Below are positions 7,263-12,999 of a stretch of 34,035 nt of DNA, one piece after another. The stretch is from a virus. The stretch lies in the IMG/VR virus record IMGVR_UViG_3300041956_000242, positions 1-34,035 of that record, one strand, 5' to 3'. Each line of letters begins with the position of its first letter. Positions within the stretch are counted from its first letter, which is position 1. Below the pieces are notes generated by a model. That model was not told the DNA's origin and did not search any database. It worked only from the letters and a program-made list of their open reading frames with translations. A program made the translations under genes and the position numbers.

Positions 7263-7476
7263 GCCACGCGTTGCGGGTGATGTAGAAGGATACATAATGC
7301 CTGTTCCCATAATACCCGCCGCCGTAGAAGGTAATCGCTACATATCCTCTGTGGTAGTCGACCCTGACCTTCTCGACCTTGTCGTTCTGGCAGGTGAAAC
7401 TGTAGGCACGACCGTGTTTGGTCATGTACCTTGACAGCGGGTTCCCGTCGTCTTCAGGCGTCTCTGGGCGCGTCAC
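7084..7476 (-). CDS. Beta-rich basic protein, convergently overlapping
   Basis: A 130-aa protein whose N-terminal two thirds look like a compact beta/alpha domain (KVRVDYHRGYVAITFYGGGYY, then HYVSFYITRNAWLKIL) with one Cys, and a C-terminus of Arg-rich tail (RAKRARGQRRRTRP). The start GTG at 7476 overlaps the stop of the preceding membrane peptide in a GTGA; an alternative TTG at 7512 would add 12 residues inside that peptide. Its end overlaps the convergent rightward gene by 179 nt. No family recognised; the basic tail suggests nucleic-acid contact. Confidence 0.6.
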   Translation of the reverse strand: MTRPETPEDDGNPLSRYMTKHGRAYSFTCQNDKVEKVRVDYHRGYVAITFYGGGYYGNRHYVSFYITRNAWLKILRHSLRVVRWQDQQWSVPAAIRRVAALEKGWLDDLRRAKRARGQRRRTRPRRQAQS

Positions 7477-7556
7477 GAGAGGTACCATATCAACACGCCG
7501 ATACCGCCCCAAAAGCCGATACAGAGTGCGGCGACCAGCAGGTAGATGACGGCCAT
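7473..7556 (-). CDS. 27-aa membrane peptide
   Basis: The ATG at 7556 opens a 27-codon frame, MAVIYLLVAALCIGFWGGIG followed by VLIWYLS, which is one hydrophobic helix with a GxxGG-like kink. It begins 19 nt after the stop of the 59-aa gene and ends in a GTGA shared with the next gene's GTG. There is no clear ribosome site, so it would depend on coupling to the upstream gene. The overlap architecture and a clean transmembrane helix support it. A role such as membrane modulation or superinfection exclusion is possible but not shown. Confidence 0.45.
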   Translation of the reverse strand: MAVIYLLVAALCIGFWGGIGVLIWYLS

Positions 7557-7575
7557 GAGGGCGATGCCGTTACGC

Positions 7576-7755
7576 CTAGGAGTCGTCCGACCAGGTCCGG
7601 AGGTGGCTGGCGGAGTGCTCGATGGAGATTTGTCCGGTGAGTTTCCGTCGGACGACGTGGTATAAGACCCTCTCCCACTGCTTGAGCTGCTCATACCTTG
7701 CGCCGTCGGGGATTCTGACCGTGAACCGGAGGACGAACTCTGCCTTGCGCGCCAT
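7576..7755 (-). CDS. 59-aa small protein
   Basis: Starts at ATG 7755 with AAAGGAGA nine bases upstream. The sequence has a beta-hairpin start (FVLRFTVRIPDG) and an amphipathic helix (YEQLKQWERVLYHVVRRKL). It follows the rho-independent terminator at 7783-7822, so it may rely on readthrough or on an unseen promoter. No family recognised. Confidence 0.6.
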   Translation of the reverse strand: MARKAEFVLRFTVRIPDGARYEQLKQWERVLYHVVRRKLTGQISIEHSASHLRTWSDDS

Positions 7756-7782
7756 CTCATGGTTCTCCTTTGAGAGTGGGCC

Positions 7783-7822
7783 AAAAAGAAGGGGCAGGCC
7801 CCACCGCAGAAGGGCCCGCCCC
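7783..7822 (-). terminator. Rho-independent terminator of the 182-aa gene
   Basis: On the minus strand GGGGCGGGCCC (7822-7812) pairs with GGGGCCTGCCCC (7802-7791) across a 9-nt loop, followed by TTCTTTTT (7790-7783). This is a textbook intrinsic terminator, placed 38 nt after the stop of gene 7860-8408. A smaller hairpin (GTCCC/GGGAC) sits directly after the stop. Confidence 0.85.
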
Positions 7823-7859
7823 GCACTCCCGCATTGCGGAAGTGGTCCCCGCCGAGGGA

Positions 7860-8408
7860 CTACTCGTCGTCCTCGTCCTCGAAGTCTTCCTCGTCTTCTT
7901 CGACGACCTTCTTGGACTTCTTGGTGCCTGCCTTGGACGAAGCCTTCTTCTTCTTGTTCTTGCCGACGCGCTCCTTCAGCTCGTCGAGCCGCTGGGCGCG
8001 CGACTCCGCCAGTCCCTTCTTCGCGGCGGCGATGGACTTGAAGCCCATCTCCGACACCGCGTCCTCGACGGAGTCCCACTCGTAGCGGTTGTTCTCGTTC
8101 TTCTCGACCTTGTGCTGACGGAGCATGACGCGCAGCTCCCGGCCCGACGTGCCCAGAGCTTCGGCGAGCTCTGCGGACCCGATCATGCCGTCGTCACGCT
8201 TCTTCGGCTTGCGCGAGGACTTCTTCTTCGCCTTGGGAGTGTCCTCCTCGTCTTCGTCCTCGTCTTCTGCTTCGTCCTCGTCCTCGTCCTCGTCGGCCTC
8301 ATCGACCGGCTCGTCCTCGAGATCCTCGAGGTCTTCGAGCTCCTCGAGTTCGTCCTCTACGACCTCAGCCTTCTTCGAGGTCTTCGCCTTGCTTCTTGCA
8401 CGGGCCAC
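7860..8408 (-). CDS. Mini-HTH paralogue 1 with long acidic and basic arms
   Basis: A 182-aa protein with a compact domain (about residues 75-130: SAELAEALGTSGRELRVMLR, then NRYEWDSVEDAV) between low-complexity arms. Residues 15-57 are nearly pure Asp/Glu, then a Lys-rich stretch, and the C-terminus has KKKKASSKAG and another Glu/Asp run. The domain matches the small proteins at 11216, 13592 and 14141: LAxxL, then LRxxLR, then a W-containing strand. This is a helix-turn-helix with a wing, probably DNA binding. GTG at 8408 has AAGGAGG four bases upstream. It has its own promoter (8472-8500) and terminator (7783-7822). The acid arms recall histone-like or DNA-mimic tails; function unknown. Confidence 0.8.
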   Translation of the reverse strand: MARARSKAKTSKKAEVVEDELEELEDLEDLEDEPVDEADEDEDEDEAEDEDEDEEDTPKAKKKSSRKPKKRDDGMIGSAELAEALGTSGRELRVMLRQHKVEKNENNRYEWDSVEDAVSEMGFKSIAAAKKGLAESRAQRLDELKERVGKNKKKKASSKAGTKKSKKVVEEDEEDFEDEDDE

Positions 8409-8471
8409 CTGGCCTCCTTATCCGCGCACTTGGGATGGTTGGCTATGAGCGTGCGCTAGACTCATATGACT

Positions 8472-8500
8472 ATCATATCAACCCAGGGTCGCCGTGTCAA
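8472..8500 (-). promoter_or_regulatory. Leftward sigma70-like promoter of the 182-aa gene
   Basis: On the minus strand TTGACA (8495-8500) and TATGAT (8472-8477) are 17 bp apart; the five bases before the -10 are gTTGA, the same as at 13817-13845. Transcription should start near 8465, giving a ~57-nt leader to the GTG at 8408. Confidence 0.85.
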
Positions 8501-8508
8501 CTGCCCCG

Positions 8509-8802
8509 TCAGTCGTCGGGATGGTCGTTCTGGCAAATGATTCGGACGACCATGTCCTGGGCGAGAACTGCGCCGAACTCCGACATCCGTGCGAGCTGTT
8601 GGGCGTTGAGGCCTTTTCTCATCTCCACAACTGCGGAATTCTCTGTGGGGTAATGAACCGTGTACTCGATCCGCTCATCGTGGAGGGCGAAGGTGACTTC
8701 TGCGAGTGAGAAAAGGCCCACCTCCACTGGCTTGTCGAACTCACCAAGCTTGACCTTCTCAGGCTTCTTGGGTTTTACCTGCTTCGGCTTGCTCTGAGCC
8801 AC
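8509..8802 (-). CDS. 97-aa protein of unknown function
   Basis: GTG at 8802 has AAGGAGG eight bases upstream. The N-terminus is Lys/Pro-rich (KPKQVKPKKPEKVKLG), followed by a beta-rich segment (EVTFALHDERIEYTVHY) and a helix with LNAQQLARMSEFGAVLAQDM. Near the end ICQNDH contains single Cys and His. It is upstream of the promoter at 8472-8500, so it belongs to a separate leftward transcript. No family recognised. Confidence 0.65.
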   Translation of the reverse strand: MAQSKPKQVKPKKPEKVKLGEFDKPVEVGLFSLAEVTFALHDERIEYTVHYPTENSAVVEMRKGLNAQQLARMSEFGAVLAQDMVVRIICQNDHPDD

Positions 8803-8928
8803 AGTATGCCCTCCTTGTTCGAAGCGGTTACGGAGAGGGCCCTCCGGCGCGCTGGGCGAATCCGCTGCCTTCGGGCTCCCATGCTGCTGGGCGATGCGTC
8901 TGCGTACCGTATCACCCGAAACTCGGGG

Positions 8929-9282
8929 CTATTCACCACCGTTCCGGGCGAACTCAGCCGACTCTTGAGAGATCTCGAGCGGCTTCATGGTCGGCCACTC
9001 GTCAGCTGTGGTAGGCGCGCGATCCGGCTCGCGGTGTGAGATCCACGCGAGGTACGCTGCCTCCAAGGCATGCGAGCGTAGGATGTCGACCTGCAGTCCC
9101 ACCCTGACACAGTCGGACTGTATCGTGCGCCACTCCTCGAACAGTTCGTAGAGCTGACCATCGAGGTACTTGATCTTGTCAGCCAGTGCCGACATGCGAA
9201 GCACTGTTGCATCTGTGGGAGTGGTAATCATCGGCTTGACCTCCTCGACGACAACCATCTCCTGCTGCTTTTTCTTCCTCAC
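8929..9282 (-). CDS. 117-aa helical protein
   Basis: Starts at a GTG (9282) behind an AAGGGAGAGG tract. After a basic start (RKKKQQE) comes a predicted two-helix stretch around SALADKIKYLDGQLYELFEE and a second helix with DILRSHALEAAYLAWISHR. It looks like a small coiled-coil protein. It follows the gene 9295-9534 by 12 nt. No family recognised. The 126 nt between it and the next gene (8802-8929) hold nothing I can name. Confidence 0.6.
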   Translation of the reverse strand: MRKKKQQEMVVVEEVKPMITTPTDATVLRMSALADKIKYLDGQLYELFEEWRTIQSDCVRVGLQVDILRSHALEAAYLAWISHREPDRAPTTADEWPTMKPLEISQESAEFARNGGE

Positions 9283-9294
9283 ACCCTCTCCCTT

Positions 9295-9534
9295 CTATTG
9301 GCTTTTTCGCCACATCTCCTCGATGAGGGCCCAGACGCGATCTTCCTCGAAGTTTGCCCCGGCGGTGATTGCAGCCCAGCGTACTGCGTCGAGGATCTGC
9401 ACTGGGCTCTTGCCCTCCATAGAGATGTGCTCCTGATACCGTCCATACCTGACGGTGATCGTGCGGTCTGCGTTCTGGGTCAGCGTTAGGGATGCGATGG
9501 TGCCCTCATCTCGTCGGCGATGTTCTGCTGCCAC
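9295..9534 (-). CDS. Small protein with ambiguous start
   Basis: The C-terminal 65 residues look like a real domain: a beta hairpin (LTLTQNADRTITVRYGRYQE) and a helix pair (VQILDAVRWAAITAG, then RVWALIEEMWRKSQ). No ordinary start lies just before the hairpin. The GTG at 9534 is chosen, but its GAGGAG is too close. An ATG at 9420 has GGAG nine bases upstream but would cut off the hairpin. An ATC start coupled to the stop of the upstream gene is also possible. It overlaps that gene by about 49 nt. No family recognised. Confidence 0.45.
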   Translation of the reverse strand: MAAEHRRRDEGTIASLTLTQNADRTITVRYGRYQEHISMEGKSPVQILDAVRWAAITAGANFEEDRVWALIEEMWRKSQ

Positions 9535-9836
9535 TCCTCGAGGAAACCGTCGAGGTGCTTCGCGTAGCCAATAGCGCCGGCCACGTAGAAGCACAAGGCG
9601 AAGGTTCGCTCGGCGTCGTCCTCCTGCACCCACGGATTGTGAACCTCACAGTCTGGGTCGGTGCAATCAGTCCGCTGCGCATGCTTAAGGAGCTTTCTCA
9701 TGCGGTGTAGCTTCTCGAGGTACTGCGCCTCAAGCTTCTCTGCCTCAGCGCGGTGCTCGTCACAGAGCACGTCGGTCGAGGACCCGTCATGGTACACGGG
9801 CTTGCTGCACTTGCGGCATGGGTCGATCACTGCCAT
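9486..9836 (-). CDS. Zinc-binding small protein
   Basis: A 116-aa protein starting at ATG 9836 with AGGAGGTG upstream (the stop of the preceding gene lies in it). The N-terminus reads DPCRKCSKPVYHDG then VLCDEH, a CxxC plus CxxxH pattern typical of a treble-clef or DksA-like knuckle; a later CTDPDCEVH could bind a second metal. A long charged helix lies between. It is co-transcribed with the 56-aa zinc-finger gene that precedes it. Function unknown. Confidence 0.7.
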   Translation of the reverse strand: MAVIDPCRKCSKPVYHDGSSTDVLCDEHRAEAEKLEAQYLEKLHRMRKLLKHAQRTDCTDPDCEVHNPWVQEDDAERTFALCFYVAGAIGYAKHLDGFLEEWQQNIADEMRAPSHP

Positions 9837-9840
9837 TCTA

Positions 9841-10011
9841 TCACCTCCTCTTCTTGCAGTCTCCACACACGACCATGAGGCGTCCTGTGCGTGGGTTGGT
9901 GATGCTCTGAGTCGTCAACGGGGAAGGGCACTTGCATCGGGTACAGCGCGTTTCGCGGAGCAGTTTTGCCGCAATCGCTCTCCCCGATTGTCTTCCATGT
10001 TGACGTTTCAT
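9841..10011 (-). CDS. 56-aa zinc-finger protein, probably leaderless
   Basis: A short frame missed by a 60-codon cutoff. It begins MKRQHGRQSGRAIAAKLL and contains CTRCKC (about residues 23-28) and VVCGDCKKRR at the end, so two CxxC pairs about 25 residues apart, a typical zinc ribbon. The ATG at 10011 lies five bases after a TATAAT box, which puts it at or next to the expected transcription start, so it should be translated from a leaderless message. It ends 4 nt before the next gene, and its last codons hold that gene's ribosome site. Basic; likely nucleic-acid binding. Confidence 0.75.
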   Translation of the reverse strand: MKRQHGRQSGRAIAAKLLRETRCTRCKCPSPLTTQSITNPRTGRLMVVCGDCKKRR

Positions 10012-10016
10012 ACCAC

Positions 10017-10045
10017 ATTATACATGATCCCGCAACCCGGGTCAA
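10017..10045 (-). promoter_or_regulatory. Leftward sigma70-like promoter with start codon at +1
   Basis: Minus strand TTGACC (10040-10045), 17 bp, TATAAT (10017-10022). Only five bases separate the -10 from the ATG at 10011, which implies a leaderless transcript. A copy of the TCTAACAG repeat (10058-10081) sits just upstream. Confidence 0.85.
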
Positions 10046-10057
10046 ACCTACTCGGCA

Positions 10058-10081
10058 GACCATCTAACAGTCTCTGTGGCC
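10058..10081. repeat. Distant copy of the TCTAACAGAC repeat
   Basis: TCTAACAGTC at 10063-10072, flanked by GACC on the left and GGCC on the right, matches the three copies near 13.5-13.9 kb in core, length and GC-rich ends. It lies directly behind the stop of the leftward gene 10081-10353 and 13 bp upstream of the -35 at 10040-10045. Confidence 0.55.
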
Positions 10082-10353
10082 TAAAGGTGAATGAGCTCGT
10101 GGATACCCCACGCAGCCAGAGGCAGCCCGATGAGGAACATGAAGAGGAGGAATGCCTCGATCCAGAAGCGCCAGAAGTTGGTCTTTTGCCGTCGCTCCTC
10201 GAACCTGCGCCGTTGCTCCTCGTGCTCAGCCCTAATGAGGTCGGGACGGGGTGCGTACTCCGCCTGGTCGAACGGCTTGAACGCAGGCTCCGCGCCGACT
10301 CGGGGACAGAACTCACACCCCCGGTCCCAACATACGGCACATTGTGGGCTCAT
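10081..10353 (-). CDS. Small membrane protein with N-terminal CxxC motifs
   Basis: A 90-aa protein. The N-terminus has CAVCWDRGCEFCPR, two close CxxC pairs that could bind zinc or iron or form disulfides. An acidic/basic helical stretch (AEHEEQRRRFEERRQK) follows, and residues about 62-82 form one transmembrane helix (FWIEAFLLFMFLIGLPLAAW). The ATG at 10353 overlaps the upstream stop (ATGA) and follows an AGGGGG tract. The N-terminal domain is predicted cytoplasmic. Function unknown. Confidence 0.65.
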   Translation of the reverse strand: MSPQCAVCWDRGCEFCPRVGAEPAFKPFDQAEYAPRPDLIRAEHEEQRRRFEERRQKTNFWRFWIEAFLLFMFLIGLPLAAWGIHELIHL

Positions 10354-10517
10354 GACTCGCCCCCTACCCCGAACCTTCTCACGTAGATGCCGGCCGTCGT
10401 CTTCTCGCCGCACTTGTAGCACACTTCCTCGTCGGCGCCGATGACTTGTACGGGCTGACGGTCGGGCTCTTCCTCACGCCAGCACTTCTCACAGATGGGC
10501 ACAGTTTTCCAGCTCAT
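10350..10517 (-). CDS. 55-aa zinc-ribbon protein
   Basis: Contains CEKCWREEEP near residue 10 and CYKCGEKT about 22 residues later, a clear two-knuckle zinc ribbon. The ATG at 10517 overlaps the preceding stop (ATGA) and has AAGGA six bases upstream; it ends in another ATGA with the next gene. Probably a structural zinc module with protein- or nucleic-acid-binding role. Confidence 0.7.
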   Translation of the reverse strand: MSWKTVPICEKCWREEEPDRQPVQVIGADEEVCYKCGEKTTAGIYVRRFGVGGES

Positions 10518-10735
10518 GCTGTGTCCTTCGCCCACTCCCAGATGGTCTGCGGGTTGATGCAGGCCGGACTGGTGTGATACCTGTGGGGGTCTTCGCCTTC
10601 GTACACGAGGCCGTAGCCGTATTCACCGTTGAACTGGTTCTCGTACCGCACGATCTTGATGACCAGCGGGTCGCCTGGGTATCGTCCCTCGTGGGCGATG
10701 ATCTCGTCGGCGATCTCCTTGCTAACCGTCGCCAC
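10514..10735 (-). CDS. 73-aa protein of unknown function
   Basis: GTG at 10735 with GGAGGA eight bases upstream, inside the last codons of the preceding gene. The sequence starts with a helix (VSKEIADEIIAHEG) followed by a strand-rich segment (LVIKIVRYENQFNGEYGYGL) and HRYHTSPACINP. It looks like a small alpha/beta protein. No family recognised. Confidence 0.65.
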   Translation of the reverse strand: MATVSKEIADEIIAHEGRYPGDPLVIKIVRYENQFNGEYGYGLVYEGEDPHRYHTSPACINPQTIWEWAKDTA

Positions 10736-10970
10736 GGGGATCGTCCTCCGTGATCGTGACTTCCTCGCAGTTGTAGGCGAGATGAATCCAGATCCAGACG
10801 TTCTCACCGTCGAGGTTCTGTCCGTAGATCTCGACGGACGTGCGGTCGCCATTCCAGACGATCTTGTTGGCGACGATGTCCTTGTACCGCTCCTTGTAGA
10901 TCACGGGGCGGAATCCGAGGTGCTCGTGCAGGGCGTCGAGCGCCTTCTCCTCACGGGACGGGTCAGGCAT
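10722..10970 (-). CDS. 82-aa protein of unknown function
   Basis: ATG at 10970 behind AGGAGG. A helical start (SREEKALDALHEHLGF) precedes strands (VEIYGQNLDGENVWIWIHLA) and an acidic end. The plan (helix, strands, acid tail) resembles the next gene 10514-10735 in layout, but I cannot align them with confidence. It overlaps its upstream neighbour by 8 nt and its downstream one by 14 nt. Confidence 0.65.
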   Translation of the reverse strand: MPDPSREEKALDALHEHLGFRPVIYKERYKDIVANKIVWNGDRTSVEIYGQNLDGENVWIWIHLAYNCEEVTITEDDPRGDG

Positions 10971-11154
10971 TTTCTCCTCCTACGATCCAGTAGATGTTGC
11001 CGTCGGGCTCGATGTGTCCGACAGCCGGCCCATCAACGCTCTCCCCGGAAAACAACAGGGAGCCGTCGAAGTCGTGCGTGGTCTCGAGATTATCTAACCG
11101 TGAGGTCAGGTCCTCGATGGTCTTCTCTTGCGCGGGTGTGTTGGTGTAGACCAT
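10963..11154 (-). CDS. 63-aa coiled-coil/beta protein
   Basis: ATG at 11154 with a strong GAGGAGGTG six bases upstream. A short coiled coil (EKTIEDLTSRLDNLE) is followed by a beta-rich end (GHIEPDGNIYWIVGG). First gene of the run that continues to 10081; no promoter is clear upstream, so it may depend on readthrough of the hairpin at 11186-11209. Confidence 0.6.
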   Translation of the reverse strand: MVYTNTPAQEKTIEDLTSRLDNLETTHDFDGSLLFSGESVDGPAVGHIEPDGNIYWIVGGENA

Positions 11155-11185
11155 GTGTTCACCTCCTCTCGATGTACTAAGGGAA

Positions 11186-11209
11186 GGGCACCGGGATTAA
11201 CCGATGCCC
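11186..11209 (-). terminator. Hairpin terminator behind mini-HTH paralogue 2
   Basis: On the minus strand GGGCATCGG and CCGGTGCCC form a 9-bp stem (one G-U) around a 6-nt loop, followed by TTCCCTT. It lies a few bases after the stop at 11216. The short pyrimidine tail fits a weak intrinsic terminator. Confidence 0.7.
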
Positions 11210-11215
11210 TCGACC

Positions 11216-11449
11216 TTAGGACTCGTCGGAGTCCTCGTCCTCGCTCGGCGTGAAGCGCTCGCGCACAGCCTGAGCCTGCTTCTCGGTCAGCGCCCACGAG
11301 GTATTCTTCTCGTCGGTCTTGCGCGGGAACTCCGTGCGGAGAAACGCGCGGATGCGCTTCCCGGAAACGCCCAGCTCGGTCGCCAGGTCCTCCGGCTTGA
11401 TCACCGGCTTCGCCTCGGCGGCCTTCTCCTGAGTCTTGTTCTCGGCCAT
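11216..11449 (-). CDS. Mini-HTH paralogue 2
   Basis: A 77-aa protein: Lys/Glu/Ala-rich N-terminus, then the shared domain (about residues 18-66) with PEDLATELGVSGKRIRAFLR, KNTSWALTEKQA and AVRERF, then an acidic tail (SEDEDSDES). Compared with paralogues at 13592 and 14141 it keeps RAFLR and KNTSW exactly. The domain looks like a winged helix-turn-helix. ATG 11449 has AAAGGAGGTG six bases upstream. It has its own promoter (11555-11563), a structured leader (hairpin 11487-11519) and a terminator (11186-11209), so it is a stand-alone unit. Likely DNA binding; role unknown. Confidence 0.8.
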   Translation of the reverse strand: MAENKTQEKAAEAKPVIKPEDLATELGVSGKRIRAFLRTEFPRKTDEKNTSWALTEKQAQAVRERFTPSEDEDSDES

Positions 11450-11486
11450 ATGTGTCACCTCCTTTCCTCTCCCATACACCCCACAA

Positions 11487-11519
11487 GGGCGCCCCGACCT
11501 CTCCCTATGCGAGGCGCCC
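11487..11519 (-). promoter_or_regulatory. Leader hairpin ahead of mini-HTH paralogue 2
   Basis: GGGCGCC (11487-11493) and GGCGCCC (11513-11519) are exact inverted repeats, 19 nt apart, in the ~100-nt leader between the promoter near 11558 and the ATG at 11449. It could act as an attenuator, an operator or a leader stabiliser; the downstream ribosome site is outside the stem. Confidence 0.45.
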
Positions 11520-11554
11520 ATGTGAGGTGTGCGGAAGTGTGATTCATCTTACGT

Positions 11555-11563
11555 AGTATATCA
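11555..11563 (-). promoter_or_regulatory. Extended -10 promoter of mini-HTH paralogue 2
   Basis: Minus strand TGATATACT: TATACT with the TGn extension; the same -10 hexamer and preceding TGA occur at the paralogue 3 promoter (13817-13845). The -35 is weak. Confidence 0.6.
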
Positions 11564-11618
11564 CATCGGGCAGCTGTGTGCACCGTGGCGGAAAATGTTT
11601 TCTCCGCAAGCACTTCGG

Positions 11619-11810
11619 TTACATCCTCCCCCAGTTCTTGAGGGCCTTAGCACTCTCAAGGATATAGGGAATGTAGTTGGGTAGGACGTCGGCGATGATC
11701 TTACGGAGCTCATCGTCGGTCAGGTCCTCGAAGTCGTCGACGCCGCCTTCGGCTATGAAGATGTCGAAGGCGGCACCGTCGAACCATGTGGGTGTCGGCT
11801 CAGGTGTCAT
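11619..11810 (-). CDS. 63-aa acidic helical protein
   Basis: ATG 11810 lies 11 nt inside the end of the upstream gene. The protein has an acidic helix (VDDFEDLTDDELRKIIADVL) and a short basic end (ALKNWGRM). Translation probably depends on coupling, as the ribosome site is weak. No family recognised. Confidence 0.6.
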   Translation of the reverse strand: MTPEPTPTWFDGAAFDIFIAEGGVDDFEDLTDDELRKIIADVLPNYIPYILESAKALKNWGRM

Positions 11811-12273
11811 AGCCGATGGAAATGGTGCGGATGTGGTCGATGGGCACACGGACAGTCGTGGCCTCGTTTTGATCGCCATGGAACTCCTCGATGGTGAGGA
11901 ACTCCCAGCGGGAGAAGTGTGAGGTGTAGTCCTCCGGCTCGGTCTCGTAGTCGAGCTCGATGGTGTCACACATTACGGCATCGGAGTAGTCCTTGTCATC
12001 GGATCCCATGTGATAGCCGGAGTACGTGCCCATAGCACTGGGAGCACCGTGCATGACGGTGATTCGCCAGTCCCAATCGGATGTGTGCTCGAGTTCTCCC
12101 TGGTCGAGCACGAATTGGTAGAGCTTGATCAGCGCGTGGATACGGAACACGCGAGATTGGTGAGACAGACTGTCAGACAGGAAAAATGTCCCACAGACCA
12201 TCTCAGAGAGTTCACCAGACAGCTGTGGTGAGACCCTCTCGAGGTCGAGTTGGTGGTACGGGACGTGAGGCAT
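11800..12273 (-). CDS. 157-aa protein of unknown function
   Basis: Starts at an ATG sharing one base with the upstream stop (TGATG), with AAGGGG upstream. The sequence looks globular, alternating helices and strands: ALIKLYQFVLDQGELEH, then WDWRITVMHG, an acidic loop (MGSDDKDYSDAVMCDTIELD), and FSRWEFLTIEEFHGD followed by RVPIDHIRTISIGYD. The last segment looks like the edge of a beta sheet. No family recognised. Confidence 0.65.
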   Translation of the reverse strand: MPHVPYHQLDLERVSPQLSGELSEMVCGTFFLSDSLSHQSRVFRIHALIKLYQFVLDQGELEHTSDWDWRITVMHGAPSAMGTYSGYHMGSDDKDYSDAVMCDTIELDYETEPEDYTSHFSRWEFLTIEEFHGDQNEATTVRVPIDHIRTISIGYDT

Positions 12274-12485
12274 CAAAGCCCCTTTCTCGCAGCCCACAGC
12301 ACAGCATCTGTGGTGGACATGCGGTTGGTGATGAGGGTGCGTGTGGCCTTCTCGAGGTGTTCGGAGCAGAGAAGGGCACCGCCCTTGGTGTCTGACCAGA
12401 GGACTGCGCCCGCGGAACCTTCACGGGCACAGTCGTCATAGCCACCGAGACGACGCCATTGGCATCGCTTGGATCCTTTCTTCAT
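12273..12485 (-). CDS. 70-aa Cys/His-containing basic protein
   Basis: A small basic protein with CQWRRLGGYDDC and later LLCSEHLEKA, giving three Cys and one His in a C-x10-C...C-x2-H layout that could bind one zinc. ATG 12485 overlaps the stop of the His-repeat gene (ATGA). A GGTGAAG tract is upstream. Function unknown. Confidence 0.65.
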   Translation of the reverse strand: MKKGSKRCQWRRLGGYDDCAREGSAGAVLWSDTKGGALLCSEHLEKATRTLITNRMSTTDAVLWAARKGL

Positions 12486-12634
12486 GGCTTCACCTTCACG
12501 GCGACAGGCTGCCCGGTATGGGCATGCGGCATGTAGGTGTAGCCTGGGCGCAGCTTCGGCACTCTAACAGCTACCGGCTGCCCGGTGTGAGCATGAGGCA
12601 CGTAATGGACCTCATACTCGACAGGCTTGGGCAT
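12482..12634 (-). CDS. 50-aa protein with two copies of a His-containing repeat
   Basis: A short frame below the usual cutoff. It contains YVPHAHTGQPVAVRV and again YMPHAHTGQPVAVKV, 23 residues apart, so nearly the whole protein is a duplication. The two copies differ at many third codon positions, so the duplication is not recent and selection appears to keep PHAHTGQPVAV. The start shares one base with the upstream stop (TAATG) and the end overlaps the next start (ATGA), which fits a real gene in this tightly packed operon. The HxH pair could bind metal; function unknown. Confidence 0.75.
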   Translation of the reverse strand: MPKPVEYEVHYVPHAHTGQPVAVRVPKLRPGYTYMPHAHTGQPVAVKVKP

Positions 12635-12837
12635 TACAGTCCTACCCCAGCGTTCTGGACGTAGGCGTCGCGAGCCCTCTGGAGTTTCTCGAGGGTCTCG
12701 ACGTAGGAGGCGTAGGTGTGAGGATCCTTCATCGGGAGGTTGGGGAATTTCTCCGCAGCCTCGTCGATTTCCTTGATCCTTGCCTCGACGAGCATCTCCA
12801 GGTTGAGAGCCTGAAGCATCGTCAGTTCCACGTTCAT
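12634..12837 (-). CDS. 67-aa coiled-coil protein, first gene of the leftward cluster
   Basis: ATG 12837 with AGGGCGGA just upstream. The sequence (LNLEMLVEARIKEIDEAAEK, then YASYVETLEKLQRARDAY) is two amphipathic helices, so a helical hairpin. It is the first gene behind the extended -10 promoter at 12867-12875. No family recognised. Confidence 0.65.
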   Translation of the reverse strand: MNVELTMLQALNLEMLVEARIKEIDEAAEKFPNLPMKDPHTYASYVETLEKLQRARDAYVQNAGVGL

Positions 12838-12866
12838 AGTTCCGCCCTTTCGTTGTTCATGCCTAC

Positions 12867-12875
12867 ATTGTATCA
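12867..12875 (-). promoter_or_regulatory. Extended -10 promoter for the leftward small-gene cluster
   Basis: Minus strand TGATACAAT (TACAAT plus TGn). The -35 is poor. Predicted start near 12860, about 23 nt before the ATG at 12837 with its ribosome site. Confidence 0.5.
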
Positions 12876-12987
12876 TCCAGGGAGTCGGCTCGTGCCATAT
12901 GACTGACCAGTGGAGAATAAATATTCCGATGCCACTAGTCGTTGGCCTACCCATATGCCACAAGTCGATGGCGCCTCCACGAGCATT

Positions 12988-12993
12988 TACAAT
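12988..12993 (+). promoter_or_regulatory. -10 box with the small-terminase ATG at +1
   Basis: TACAAT at 12988-12993 is followed by six bases and then the ATG at 13000, the spacing expected for a leaderless message. The -35 region (TCGATG) matches only partly. No ribosome site is visible for any candidate start. Confidence 0.5.
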
Positions 12994-12999
12994 AGAACC

